Part shown: piece after piece, positions 33,816 through 42,307 of the stretch
How the letters are laid out: each line of letters opens with the position of its first letter
How positions within the stretch are numbered: the first letter of the stretch is position 1
Assembly (NCBI GenBank): GCA_964577145.1
Contig: CAZNXM010000002.1
Span: 1-64,000 of the forward strand
From: MGIIa-K1 sp964577145
GTDB lineage: Archaea; Thermoplasmatota; Poseidoniia; Poseidoniales; Poseidoniaceae
Length of the DNA: 64,000 bases
Direction of reading: 5' to 3'
The notes under the pieces: model-generated
What the model was told of the DNA's origin: nothing
What the model saw: the letters and a program-made list of their open reading frames with translations, nothing else
The model's database searches: none
Program-made: the position numbers and the translations under genes

Positions 33816-34667
33816 TCAATCCTCCTCGGTCTCATAATCCTCGAAGTCTTCCCGGTCAAGCATTGTGAGAATCATCGCAATTAGGATTAGACTTGGTCCA
33901 AAGATAATCAAACCTCTACTGAAAAGTGCAATCCAGCAAAACATTTGAGTTCGGCGATAGCGTTTTGCTTTCTTTATTTCGAATGAAGCGTGAACTCCAA
34001 CAAGTGCTGTACCTATAGTGAGCAATCCAATTGCCGAGGATAATGCAACTGCATTTTGCATCGACCAACCTTCGGTTTTGGACCTTTCATCTTCAATTCT
34101 TTCTCCTTCGCCTTCTAACATTGTCACAGGGGTAATCCCAATTGGTTCTGGGGTGAAATGACGAAGTACTGTAACATGTTCATCTAGAGTGAATTTCAAA
34201 ATGGAATATTTTACAGCTGCTCCCTTGAGGCTATATCTGCCATTTTCATCTGTCATATTAGACATCAACACAACATCATCGAACGGGTCAATCAGTTCAA
34301 TAGTGACATTTGCAATAGGGTCCCCTTCACTATCGAGAACCATTCCATGAATGTCCAAAGCATCAGTGGTATCGAATAGATTTGATTCCAATAGGTCCGA
34401 TGGATTACCTTGCAAAATCAAAATTCCTGATAGAATCCCCATCAGTGAGCCGATTAAAACCATGGTTGCTGCAAGGCTCCTTCGACGTTCACCTTGGCTC
34501 AACACTCCATCTTCAAGGTCAATTTCTTCATTTTGAATTGCTACTTGAACTACGAGTTCATCCTCTGCATCCTTTTCACGACGACGAGATTCAATTCGGG
34601 AACCAGTGACCTTATCCTGAACCCTTCGACGGAGTGCAGCAAGTCGATTTTCCTTTTCATCAGTCAT
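33816..34667 (-). CDS. Membrane protein with carboxypeptidase-regulatory-like domain
   Basis: The 283-residue protein has a basic and acidic cytoplasmic N-terminus (1-62), a membrane segment (SLAATMVLIGSLMGILSGIL), then an external beta-sandwich at about 105-165 with DIHGMVLDSEGDPIANVTIE and DENGRYSLKG, the pattern of carboxypeptidase regulatory-like domains. Two or three more membrane segments end the protein (ALSSAIGLLTIGTALVGV, then GLIIFGPSLILIAMILTML). It probably acts at the cell surface. It lies between the M28 peptidase and the thymidylate kinase gene. Confidence 0.65.
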   Translation of the reverse strand: MTDEKENRLAALRRRVQDKVTGSRIESRRREKDAEDELVVQVAIQNEEIDLEDGVLSQGERRRSLAATMVLIGSLMGILSGILILQGNPSDLLESNLFDTTDALDIHGMVLDSEGDPIANVTIELIDPFDDVVLMSNMTDENGRYSLKGAAVKYSILKFTLDEHVTVLRHFTPEPIGITPVTMLEGEGERIEDERSKTEGWSMQNAVALSSAIGLLTIGTALVGVHASFEIKKAKRYRRTQMFCWIALFSRGLIIFGPSLILIAMILTMLDREDFEDYETEED

Positions 34668-34711
34668 CGATTATCCCTCCGTCCTGAGTAAGCGGAGGGC
34701 GTGCGCGGATT

Positions 34712-35860
34712 TCACCCCTCCCCTGACCTATCCGCGAGATATACCCACACAATGATGGTCCAGATGAGCAATAAGCAAGCCATAATCATGACACCGATAG
34801 TGATTTCATTATTATCAGAACTCACCTCAGGATCTTCATTTTCATCTGGAATAATGCTCTCGTCGTCTACAAGAGGACTAACTCGTACATCAAGATATGA
34901 ACCAGAGCGCAAACCTAATTCTACCATCCTGCCTACCATTTCTAGGCTTTCAGCACTAACTTTGTCTGGAGTATCTTCATGCGTGTGCCAATGCCCTTCC
35001 CAATTTGAGGCATTTTCTCCGTAGGCGATATCTATGATGTCGATAGACGGGATTCCTCTTGAAATCGCCCATTCATGATCATCCCATACTCCGTACGAGG
35101 TATTGGTAGAGAACATCCCAATACCTTGTTCTTCGGTGCATGAATTTGAACTGGAGTACCCTAATGCATCGTTTATTTCGCTCATACGCAACCATAGAGT
35201 TTCATTTCCTTGAGTAGAGGGTGCAAGGTTTAGGAATGCATCACCTACCATATCTACCAAGATGAATGACTCGATTCCATCCGCTTCTTCATCACTCAGA
35301 TTTTCTGCCCATGCTCTTGCACCGAGAAGAGATGCAGATTCTCCGAAATCTTCTGCATCGGTGAAGAATAGCGTAACTTCGTGATCGAGTTCCATGCTAG
35401 GTATTATCCGAGCAAGCTCCAGCAAAACCGCAACACCACTTGCTCCATCGTTTGCCCCTGGAATAGGTTGGTCTCGCATACTCTCATTGGAATCTCTTTC
35501 CGCTACGGCGCGAGTATCGTAGTGTGCTGCAAGGTAGACAGTATTTCCCGCCCCTGAATTCCAAGTTGCGAAGAGGTTGGTAAGGGTAATTCCACTAAGA
35601 TGATGAGTAGATTCAGTAATCGCCCACCCACTCAAATTTTCTTTGATTGATTGGCGTAAAGCAGAACTTGCAGCACTACCTGGGACTCTTGGCCCTAATG
35701 AAACCTGATGGGAAACGCTTTCATTTGCATTTGTCCCATTGAAAAGTAATTGGTCAACAAGGGCGCAGTGTGCCGTTTGTGTTTCGTTAATTTCCTCGGA
35801 CGATGCGGTTGCACTAGCCATTGCCAATAGCAGTACAAGGCATATCGCTCGAATGCGCAT
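34712..35860 (-). CDS. Secreted, membrane-anchored M28 family aminopeptidase
   Basis: The 382-residue protein has a signal peptide (RAICLVLLLAMASATA) and a C-terminal membrane anchor near 350-372. The M28 zinc ligands are visible: AAHYDTR, GANDGASGVAVLLELA, FTDAEDFG, ILVDMVGD and HWHTHEDTPD. M28 enzymes are co-catalytic dizinc aminopeptidases or glutaminyl cyclases. It probably digests peptides outside the cell. It is divergent from the large M30-like surface protein, which suggests a shared degradative function. The ATG at 35860 is preferred. Confidence 0.9.
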   Translation of the reverse strand: MRIRAICLVLLLAMASATASSEEINETQTAHCALVDQLLFNGTNANESVSHQVSLGPRVPGSAASSALRQSIKENLSGWAITESTHHLSGITLTNLFATWNSGAGNTVYLAAHYDTRAVAERDSNESMRDQPIPGANDGASGVAVLLELARIIPSMELDHEVTLFFTDAEDFGESASLLGARAWAENLSDEEADGIESFILVDMVGDAFLNLAPSTQGNETLWLRMSEINDALGYSSSNSCTEEQGIGMFSTNTSYGVWDDHEWAISRGIPSIDIIDIAYGENASNWEGHWHTHEDTPDKVSAESLEMVGRMVELGLRSGSYLDVRVSPLVDDESIIPDENEDPEVSSDNNEITIGVMIMACLLLIWTIIVWVYLADRSGEG

Positions 35861-35882
35861 TAATGACGCCACACCCACCCAC

Positions 35883-35891
35883 TCTTAAATA
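35883..35891 (+). promoter_or_regulatory. TATA box for the large surface-protein gene
   Basis: CTTAAATACC lies about 58-66 bases upstream of the ATG at 35949. It matches the archaeal TATA consensus and would put transcription start near 35912, leaving a leader of about 37 bases that contains GAGGTTGAG. Confidence 0.5.
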
Positions 35892-35948
35892 CCTCATTTC
35901 AAGTCGGATATCTGGAACGCAGTACTGCATTTCCGAGGTTGAGTAAAA

Positions 35949-38900
35949 ATGTCCGAACCGCGCTCCAATAGTGCCATTGTCATACTTCTGACATTTTTGC
36001 TATCCAGCATGGCTCCTTTGGCCTCAGCAGACTCCTCTGAGGAAGTCATTGATGACTCCCAATCCTTCGAACCGGTTTTCGGAAATCTCGATGACATAGT
36101 ACTGTCCGAGTCTCACCCATACATGATGCCAGATACAGATGAGAGATTGTATAGTGCAACACGACTGATGAAAAACGCATGGATAGATGAAGGGATGCCA
36201 GGTGTCGGCGCAAGTTCGTCGACAACTAGTGGTCGGTCATGTTCTCCTTACAACTTGGGAGACTCAGTAACAGTTCCTTCTTCGGGTGGAAGCATCGATG
36301 TAACGGTCGAGAAAACCACAAGCACTGCTGCCTTTATGGTTCAAGATGGTAGAACTCTATCTTCGACCGTCCTAAACAACTGGGCTAGTACATGGGATCA
36401 AACCGTATACCCTACACTGATGACATACTTCGGCAAGGATTACGGTGATGGTAGAGGAATTGCCGCACCCGACGTTGACGGAAATTGTCAGATTGAGGTC
36501 ATCATCTATGCTATTGATGGTGCATACAATGTCGGAGGTTACTTTTCCCCAGGTATGTCCTCGTCAAGAGAAGCCATTTTCATAGACATTGATGATGCAC
36601 CCTTAGCATGGTCAAAGGTCATCCTTGCTCACGAATTGCAACACTTGCTTCACAATGCTCTAGACCCATATGAAAACATCTGGATAGATGAAGGTGCAGC
36701 GGATATGGCGGCATTCCTGTGCTTCGGCGGCTCTTCTACATTGTACGGGCACGTCAACGCTTGGACTGGAGGTGCTGAACTTTCCGTCCGTTGGTGGAAT
36801 CAAAGAATAGCCGACTATGGAGGGGGTTTCATTTTCCTACTCTATATCGCTGACCATTTGGGTGGAGGTCCAGCAATTCGTAATCTTGCTGCTGATAGTG
36901 CAACTGGGGCCAGAGGAATCGAGAATATTGCCCGTAATCCAATTGGCGCAACCCCTGGAACAATCGGTCGTGATTTCATAGATATTTGGACCAATTTCAC
37001 AATTGCTGCAACTCTAGATAGCGACCAAGGTATCTACGGTTTGTCCAACCTATACATGTCCCCTGCTTGTGGTTCGAGTGATTTCTGTAGGATTCAACCT
37101 ACGGAGACCAATAGTGACTGGGTTGGTCCTTGGACTTCAACTGGAAATCAGTTAGAGGGTTGGGGTGTTAGAGTATTCAAATTCACACCGGGCAGTGCTT
37201 CGCCTGCACCTCTTACCATGAGATTTACCGGCGATCAAGCTGGAATGGATGGAGTAGTCATGAGCCGCTCTACTGCTGATGGAACATTCTCCAGAACCGA
37301 TATAAATTGGAATGGACAAGTAGGAACTGCATTGATTCCCGGGTTCGGAAACCTGACTGATGAAATATGGGCAATCACTTGGTTTGCAAGCACTCAAGGT
37401 GATTGTGACTACACTTCGTGCGGTTCATCATATCCTCAAGGGGAAATAGATGTAGAAGCAGCAAGAATTACCTCACCAGCGACCATCTCGCTAAACTCTA
37501 GCGTAACGACAGATCGTGATGGAGATGGTCTTGCAGATACTGCTGAGATTGAATTTGAGGTACTTTCAAATGCATTCTTTGAGGATTTAGATTTGAATAT
37601 CGAGGTAAGAAATAGTACTGGAATGCCAGTAGACTCTCTCGATGTAAGGATTGCAGCAGGCGGAGGAATTCCAGTATCTACCAAGTTCTGGTTTACCTCT
37701 CCTAATAGTGAATTGTACACTTTCAATCTAACAATGAAAGATATGCTTGGTGACGTGGTAGACAGCACTCAAACCGCTCCGCTATTCCTCGATAATATGC
37801 GCCCTAATGCAATGATTGAGATCGACCCATTGATGGCTCAGACTTGGGACAAAATCAGTTTCAGTGGAGATGGATTCGATGCATGGGGTACGTCGCTTGA
37901 CAACAATACTCTCCCTCATCTTGACTCACCAGTTGCATATGCATGGGACTTTAATGACGGCTCCTCTTCTAGTCTGAAGAGCCCAGTGCGTTCCTTTGAA
38001 CTCGTGGGTGAATACAATGTGACACTCAGGGTCCTTGATCGTGGAGGCATCTGGTCTAACGCAGAATCAATGATGGTGAATATTTCCGATGATTCTGCCC
38101 CTATGCCAATTATTACAGTTAATGGCGTAGTAATCGAGAATGAGATTTCAATCCTAACAGGCCAGAGGATATTGTTCAATGCTGAGCGTACTTCTGATAA
38201 CGTGCCAATTTCTTTCCTTGACTTCACGTGGAACTGGGGCGACTCGACTTCCGAAGGAGGCGTAGGTGTGACAGAGGCTCATCACAAGTGGGCAGACGGT
38301 CCAACTGCAAATACGACATATGAACTCAATCTCTCTGTAAGTGATGGAGTCAATATCGGGTCTAAGATTATCCTAGTGCATGTTAACAATCGCATACCCG
38401 TACAGGTATTTTCTGATGTAATCATCACAGAAACCTATACTCCAGTGCTAATGCCTGATATTTTCAGCGATACCGACGGCACAATTGTATCATGGAATTG
38501 GAATTTTGCAGAAGCAGTAAATTTGGATGGTGGCACTGTTGACCGCACAGACCTCTTTGTCGACTCAATCTCGGTAGAGTCGAATCCAATGCCAGCATGG
38601 AATTCACCTGGAGTTAAGACAGTAAATCTAACTGTAACCGATAATGATGGCGCTATTGCTCAAGCTCAAATCACGATTCATGTAATCAATCAGATGCCGG
38701 TTGCACAATATGTAGTCCGTGATACTACAAGCACAGGCTCTCCTGAGATTGACTTCAGAGAGAGTGATGGTTCAGTCGACATCCCATATACCTTTGATGG
38801 GCGTACAAGTTATGATCCCGATGGAACTACTGGCGATTCTAGTGTTCTCAGTTTCAATTGGACATTCTCAGATGGAATGGCCTCTGATATGCCTCTTGTC

Positions 38901-40121
38901 ACTCACAATTTCTCTACTCCTGGTGAACACTGGGTGAGTTTGAGAGTTACCGATGAGCATGGTGATGTCAGTGAAGAGAGATTGATGACAATCAGAATAG
39001 ATAATCCTCGGCCAGTTGTACAGGTTAGAATTCTCGATGCATGGCTTGATGGAATGATTATCACCGACACAACACCTCTTCCTGAAGGCATTCAGCCATC
39101 AGCATGGTCGCATACATTCGATGAAGATGGCAATACTGTCACAGCACCAGGACAATTGCTATTCTTCGATTCAGCGGGCACTAGAGATGGTGACCGACGC
39201 TTCGAAGGGCGTTACGTGCCCTTAGAGTCAAACCATTCTGATTGGAATGGTTTGGTGGAATATTCGTGGGACTTTGGCGACGCATCACCGATTTCACATG
39301 AGCCAATGCCTTGGCATTCCTATGAGCGTCCAGGCACATACAAGGTCACACTAACAGTCAGGGACGCATATTTGACAGGAGATGTTAGTCGTGCAACGTT
39401 TACCATTGAGGTAGATGCATTACCTGAAATCCACGATATCAGCATTCCTGTTGAAGTCTATGTTAACTCATCAGTAGCCATTTCCGCTAATATTTCAGAT
39501 GCTGAATTGAATTCAGGAACAGTGATTTGGCGAGACCTCGATGTCAATGACGGTTTGGATACCGATCACGATGAAAGAATTTCATCTGAGTTGACAGTAC
39601 TTTGGGAATTCGATATTGAGGATGATGCCGACCGAAATGGCGATGCTACTGATGATTGGGTTACTCCATCTGGCTCAGATGGCATCAAGGTAGCGAATGA
39701 CTGGGATAAGGCGGGAGAGCACACATTGCGTTTGTCTGTTTGTGATGGCATGGGAATGTGTACTTCTTCTGATTATGTTGTGGAAGTTCTAGCTGAAGAT
39801 GATGCTCCACCTAGCCTCTCAGATTTTTCAATTCAGGACTGGAAGGATTGGCTCGTCGATGCTAGTGGTGAATCGATGGTTGTACTCGCATTAATCATCG
39901 CGGTACTTGTTCTCGGCTGGGCGGTAATGAGAAGTCCAACCGAAGTCGAAGAAGAAGCAGCAGAGGCTGCTCAGACATATGAAGTTGAGGAAGTACAATC
40001 ATATGGTGGTGTACTCGGTATGGACCACCATGCTCCACCACCAGCGCCTTCTATTCTTTCAAAGGATGAACGCCGTAATGATTCTAGTGGATATATCCGA
40101 CCACTTCGCCGCCGTCGCTGA
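35949..40121 (+). CDS. Large surface protein: M30-like metallopeptidase with PKD repeats and C-terminal anchor
   Basis: The 1390-residue protein begins with a signal peptide (AIVILLTFLLSSMAPLASA). Residues about 130-370 carry ILAHELQHLLHN (H228, E229, H232) and IDEGAADMAAF (E248), the zinc motif of the M30 hyicolysin-like gluzincins. Then come at least five PKD-type domains, seen as AYAWDFNDGSSSS, FTWNWGDSTS, SWNWNFAE, SFNWTFSDGM and YSWDFGDASPIS. A membrane anchor (VVLALIIAVLVLGWAV) and a short basic tail end it. It is likely a cell-surface protease for high-molecular-weight protein. The ATG is preceded by GAGGTTGAG. Confidence 0.88.
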   Translation: MSEPRSNSAIVILLTFLLSSMAPLASADSSEEVIDDSQSFEPVFGNLDDIVLSESHPYMMPDTDERLYSATRLMKNAWIDEGMPGVGASSSTTSGRSCSPYNLGDSVTVPSSGGSIDVTVEKTTSTAAFMVQDGRTLSSTVLNNWASTWDQTVYPTLMTYFGKDYGDGRGIAAPDVDGNCQIEVIIYAIDGAYNVGGYFSPGMSSSREAIFIDIDDAPLAWSKVILAHELQHLLHNALDPYENIWIDEGAADMAAFLCFGGSSTLYGHVNAWTGGAELSVRWWNQRIADYGGGFIFLLYIADHLGGGPAIRNLAADSATGARGIENIARNPIGATPGTIGRDFIDIWTNFTIAATLDSDQGIYGLSNLYMSPACGSSDFCRIQPTETNSDWVGPWTSTGNQLEGWGVRVFKFTPGSASPAPLTMRFTGDQAGMDGVVMSRSTADGTFSRTDINWNGQVGTALIPGFGNLTDEIWAITWFASTQGDCDYTSCGSSYPQGEIDVEAARITSPATISLNSSVTTDRDGDGLADTAEIEFEVLSNAFFEDLDLNIEVRNSTGMPVDSLDVRIAAGGGIPVSTKFWFTSPNSELYTFNLTMKDMLGDVVDSTQTAPLFLDNMRPNAMIEIDPLMAQTWDKISFSGDGFDAWGTSLDNNTLPHLDSPVAYAWDFNDGSSSSLKSPVRSFELVGEYNVTLRVLDRGGIWSNAESMMVNISDDSAPMPIITVNGVVIENEISILTGQRILFNAERTSDNVPISFLDFTWNWGDSTSEGGVGVTEAHHKWADGPTANTTYELNLSVSDGVNIGSKIILVHVNNRIPVQVFSDVIITETYTPVLMPDIFSDTDGTIVSWNWNFAEAVNLDGGTVDRTDLFVDSISVESNPMPAWNSPGVKTVNLTVTDNDGAIAQAQITIHVINQMPVAQYVVRDTTSTGSPEIDFRESDGSVDIPYTFDGRTSYDPDGTTGDSSVLSFNWTFSDGMASDMPLVTHNFSTPGEHWVSLRVTDEHGDVSEERLMTIRIDNPRPVVQVRILDAWLDGMIITDTTPLPEGIQPSAWSHTFDEDGNTVTAPGQLLFFDSAGTRDGDRRFEGRYVPLESNHSDWNGLVEYSWDFGDASPISHEPMPWHSYERPGTYKVTLTVRDAYLTGDVSRATFTIEVDALPEIHDISIPVEVYVNSSVAISANISDAELNSGTVIWRDLDVNDGLDTDHDERISSELTVLWEFDIEDDADRNGDATDDWVTPSGSDGIKVANDWDKAGEHTLRLSVCDGMGMCTSSDYVVEVLAEDDAPPSLSDFSIQDWKDWLVDASGESMVVLALIIAVLVLGWAVMRSPTEVEEEAAEAAQTYEVEEVQSYGGVLGMDHHAPPPAPSILSKDERRNDSSGYIRPLRRRR

Positions 40122-40153
40122 AGGGAAAGCCGATTAACCCCCAATAATGGTCT

Positions 40154-40171
40154 CACCCCCGTAAGGGGGTG
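40154..40171 (+). promoter_or_regulatory. GNRA-capped hairpin overlapping a ribosome binding site
   Basis: CACCCCC-GTAA-GGGGGTG is a perfect 7-base-pair stem with a GUAA tetraloop of the GNRA class. Its 3' arm is the GGGGGTG that serves as ribosome binding site for the TTG start at 40177. In the transcript the folded form would hide the site, so it may limit or regulate translation of the next gene. Confidence 0.45.
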
Positions 40172-40176
40172 CTCCA

Positions 40177-41178
40177 TTGAGTCAACGAATGGTTTGGGCT
40201 GTCCTCATCGTGATGATGATTCCCCTTCTCCTCCCTTCCAATATTTCTCCGATTGGAGAAGTCAGTGCTGCTGAACGCTGCGAAGGAGATATCATCCCAG
40301 CACAATGGAATAAGAGCATAGAGCGCTTTGCAAAAGTACCAATGATAAATCCCTGGAATCAGAGATGGATTGACGAAGGGCAAGAGCCCATAGATGAACC
40401 ATCGAATGATGACGAGGAACCAGCGACATACGATGGTCCAGAAGAAGAATGGATGTACCAATGGGACGGAGGAAATGAACTCGTTCGATTGACGCAGGAT
40501 GTTCAAACTACGATGCTTATAGGAAATGATTCGGTTGGAATATTGCGAATAAATTTGCATGAGGACCGCAGGACTACTTTTTGCATCAATATCCAAGCAG
40601 TTGAAGATGGAGGTTATGGGGCAAAAAGAGGAGATGTATACCTCATGACTTCAAATCAATGGGATAGATATTCTTGGTCATATGATTCAAGACATGGCTA
40701 TTATGATTGGGATTATGAACAAAACTCAGAGAGAGATGCATCAGATGTACCCCCCGAATGGAGGAGCTTCGATATCACTGGGTGGAGGACTTATCGCGAT
40801 ACGCATCAATATGAAGATGTAGAAGAAGTCTCATTTTCAGTTTCTTTAGACGGTCCTGAAGTGCATTCTGGGCTATTTTCGGAACCCACTAGAGAGTATT
40901 TTTACATTGTAATAGATAATACAGATAATTCACATGGCGACGATGCGATGAATGATGGTTCAGTGATAATCGCAGATGTGAGTATAGTAAGTGATGCACG
41001 ATCAACCATACTTCCTCAATGGACTGTTTCTATATGCTGCATGGTGATGATGGTTGGAACACTTGCAATTCCTGTGGTGATGAATAAACGATACATGTCT
41101 GCAGGACTTGACGTCCAACCTATTGCTCCAAATGAAGATGGCTTGGTGCCATCGCTTGAGCAGGACTCTAGTACCTAA
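40177..41178 (+). CDS. Secreted, membrane-anchored protein of unknown function
   Basis: The family is not recognised. The 333-residue protein has a signal peptide (MVWAVLIVMMIPLLLP), a tyrosine- and tryptophan-rich, acidic external region, and a C-terminal membrane segment (WTVSICCMVMMVGTLAIPVVM). The TTG start at 40177 is favoured because it sits 5 bases after GGGGGTG; an ATG at 40189 is the alternative. It follows the M30-like surface protein by 55 bases and is probably part of the same surface-protein group. It ends directly against the convergent aroD gene. Confidence 0.65.
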   Translation: MSQRMVWAVLIVMMIPLLLPSNISPIGEVSAAERCEGDIIPAQWNKSIERFAKVPMINPWNQRWIDEGQEPIDEPSNDDEEPATYDGPEEEWMYQWDGGNELVRLTQDVQTTMLIGNDSVGILRINLHEDRRTTFCINIQAVEDGGYGAKRGDVYLMTSNQWDRYSWSYDSRHGYYDWDYEQNSERDASDVPPEWRSFDITGWRTYRDTHQYEDVEEVSFSVSLDGPEVHSGLFSEPTREYFYIVIDNTDNSHGDDAMNDGSVIIADVSIVSDARSTILPQWTVSICCMVMMVGTLAIPVVMNKRYMSAGLDVQPIAPNEDGLVPSLEQDSST

Positions 41179-42021
41179 TCAGTACTCTAGTAGTGTCCAA
41201 GCATCCCTAAGGTCTCGAACATTAACCAATCCTTTATCGGAAAGGCGGAATTCATTCCTTAGTGTTGCGTATACCAAACTCTGGTCCATAATTGGAGCAT
41301 GGATTCTCACCCAATCTCCTCCGCTATTTATCGACATCAGACTATGAGGCAAATCTTCGCCTTTCAGTGCGTGTGCGGCTTCTACAATTTGTAGTGCATC
41401 TCCGTGAGTATGGGAGGTTCCACAGAATTTCACAATATCTCCGGCACCGGTATTTTCCCTAACTATATTTGCAATGGTTTCGCTGTCTGGCATTCCATTG
41501 ATATCATGCCGAGATGCAATGATTTTGCACCCCTTTGCAGTTGCTGCTTTTTGCAACTTCTTTCGAGTTGCATCGGCGATTGATAATTCAAGGTCGATCC
41601 ATGATACTTCAGATTCTATGGCTGCTTCGAGGACACTAATTCTCTCTTCTTCAACACCTGGGAAGAAACCTCCTTCAGATACTGGACGGACAGTGAAAAT
41701 AACTGGCAAAGGGAGCGCTTCTTTCAGAGCAGAAATAGATGCTGAAACATCGACAGCGTCGAAATTATTAGTTTCCCAGTCGGTTTCTTCTGGAACCTTT
41801 GGACTCTCTCCTTCTTCCTCTTCAGAAATCACAGGATCGGGGCGGACAAGGAATAGCCTGTCGAATCTGACTTCGACCATGTCTGCACCAGCGAGATTTG
41901 CACGGGCAGCTTCATCGGTCAATTCCTCGACAGTAGTGCCATCGAGCGATACGCACACCTTTGGGTCAGCCATGATTGCGGCGACCTGCCCTTCATCATT
42001 AACGATTGCTATTTTATTCAT
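41179..42021 (-). CDS. aroD: 3-dehydroquinate dehydratase, type I
   Basis: The 280-residue protein has type I landmarks: DMVEVRFDRL, VIFTVRPVSEGG, IIASRHD with the catalytic histidine, and DIVKFCGTS with the Schiff-base lysine. It dehydrates 3-dehydroquinate in the shikimate pathway. An acidic insert of about 25 residues (near 62-86) follows the first strand and is not usual for the family. GAAGG lies directly before the ATG, and a TTATAGG element is found about 40 bases upstream. The gene is divergent from gyrB. Confidence 0.92.
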   Translation of the reverse strand: MNKIAIVNDEGQVAAIMADPKVCVSLDGTTVEELTDEAARANLAGADMVEVRFDRLFLVRPDPVISEEEEGESPKVPEETDWETNNFDAVDVSASISALKEALPLPVIFTVRPVSEGGFFPGVEEERISVLEAAIESEVSWIDLELSIADATRKKLQKAATAKGCKIIASRHDINGMPDSETIANIVRENTGAGDIVKFCGTSHTHGDALQIVEAAHALKGEDLPHSLMSINSGGDWVRIHAPIMDQSLVYATLRNEFRLSDKGLVNVRDLRDAWTLLEY

Positions 42022-42307
42022 CCTTCAACACTTTAGTAAAAGTGGTGTTTTGACACTTCCTATAAGGAAAAAATCACTTCAAACTTCCACTTTTCAGACC
42101 CCCCCTCAGAGAGGTTGATATACCCCCTATACACACCTAGTAATTGGGTGCAGGAGGCACTCATGTAATCGCCGGACTGAGCGCCAAATTCTACGTATTT
42201 TCTCGACAAAAATCCAAGAAATAATAAGTTGCTATAATTCCGTCCAATAATGATAGATTACATGAGATTTTTTTAACTCAATAATACCCCGATAACGAGG
42301 CGATAAG
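42022..42307. other. Divergent aroD-gyrB intergenic region
   Basis: This 286-base, AT-rich stretch is the longest spacer in the window. It holds the aroD promoter side (TTATAGG on the minus strand near 42060-42066), an inverted pair AAAAGTGG (near 42036) and CCACTTTT (near 42087), a perfect AGGAGG at 42152-42157 followed by ATG-TAA at 42163-42168, TATAAT at 42233-42238, a seven-T run near 42268-42274 and GAGG before the gyrB ATG. No RNA gene was recognised. Confidence 0.7.
42231..42240 (+). promoter_or_regulatory. TATA-like element upstream of gyrB
   Basis: GCTATAATTC lies about 68-77 bases before the gyrB ATG. It fits an archaeal TATA box, which would place the transcript start about 42258-42262 and give a leader of roughly 45-50 bases. 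It also resembles a bacterial -10 box, but no matching -35 is evident. Confidence 0.4.

Noticed and set aside
42233..42238. Bacterial sigma-70 promoter for gyrB
   Set aside because: TATAAT is present but no -35 box at the right distance; an archaeal TATA element is the simpler reading.
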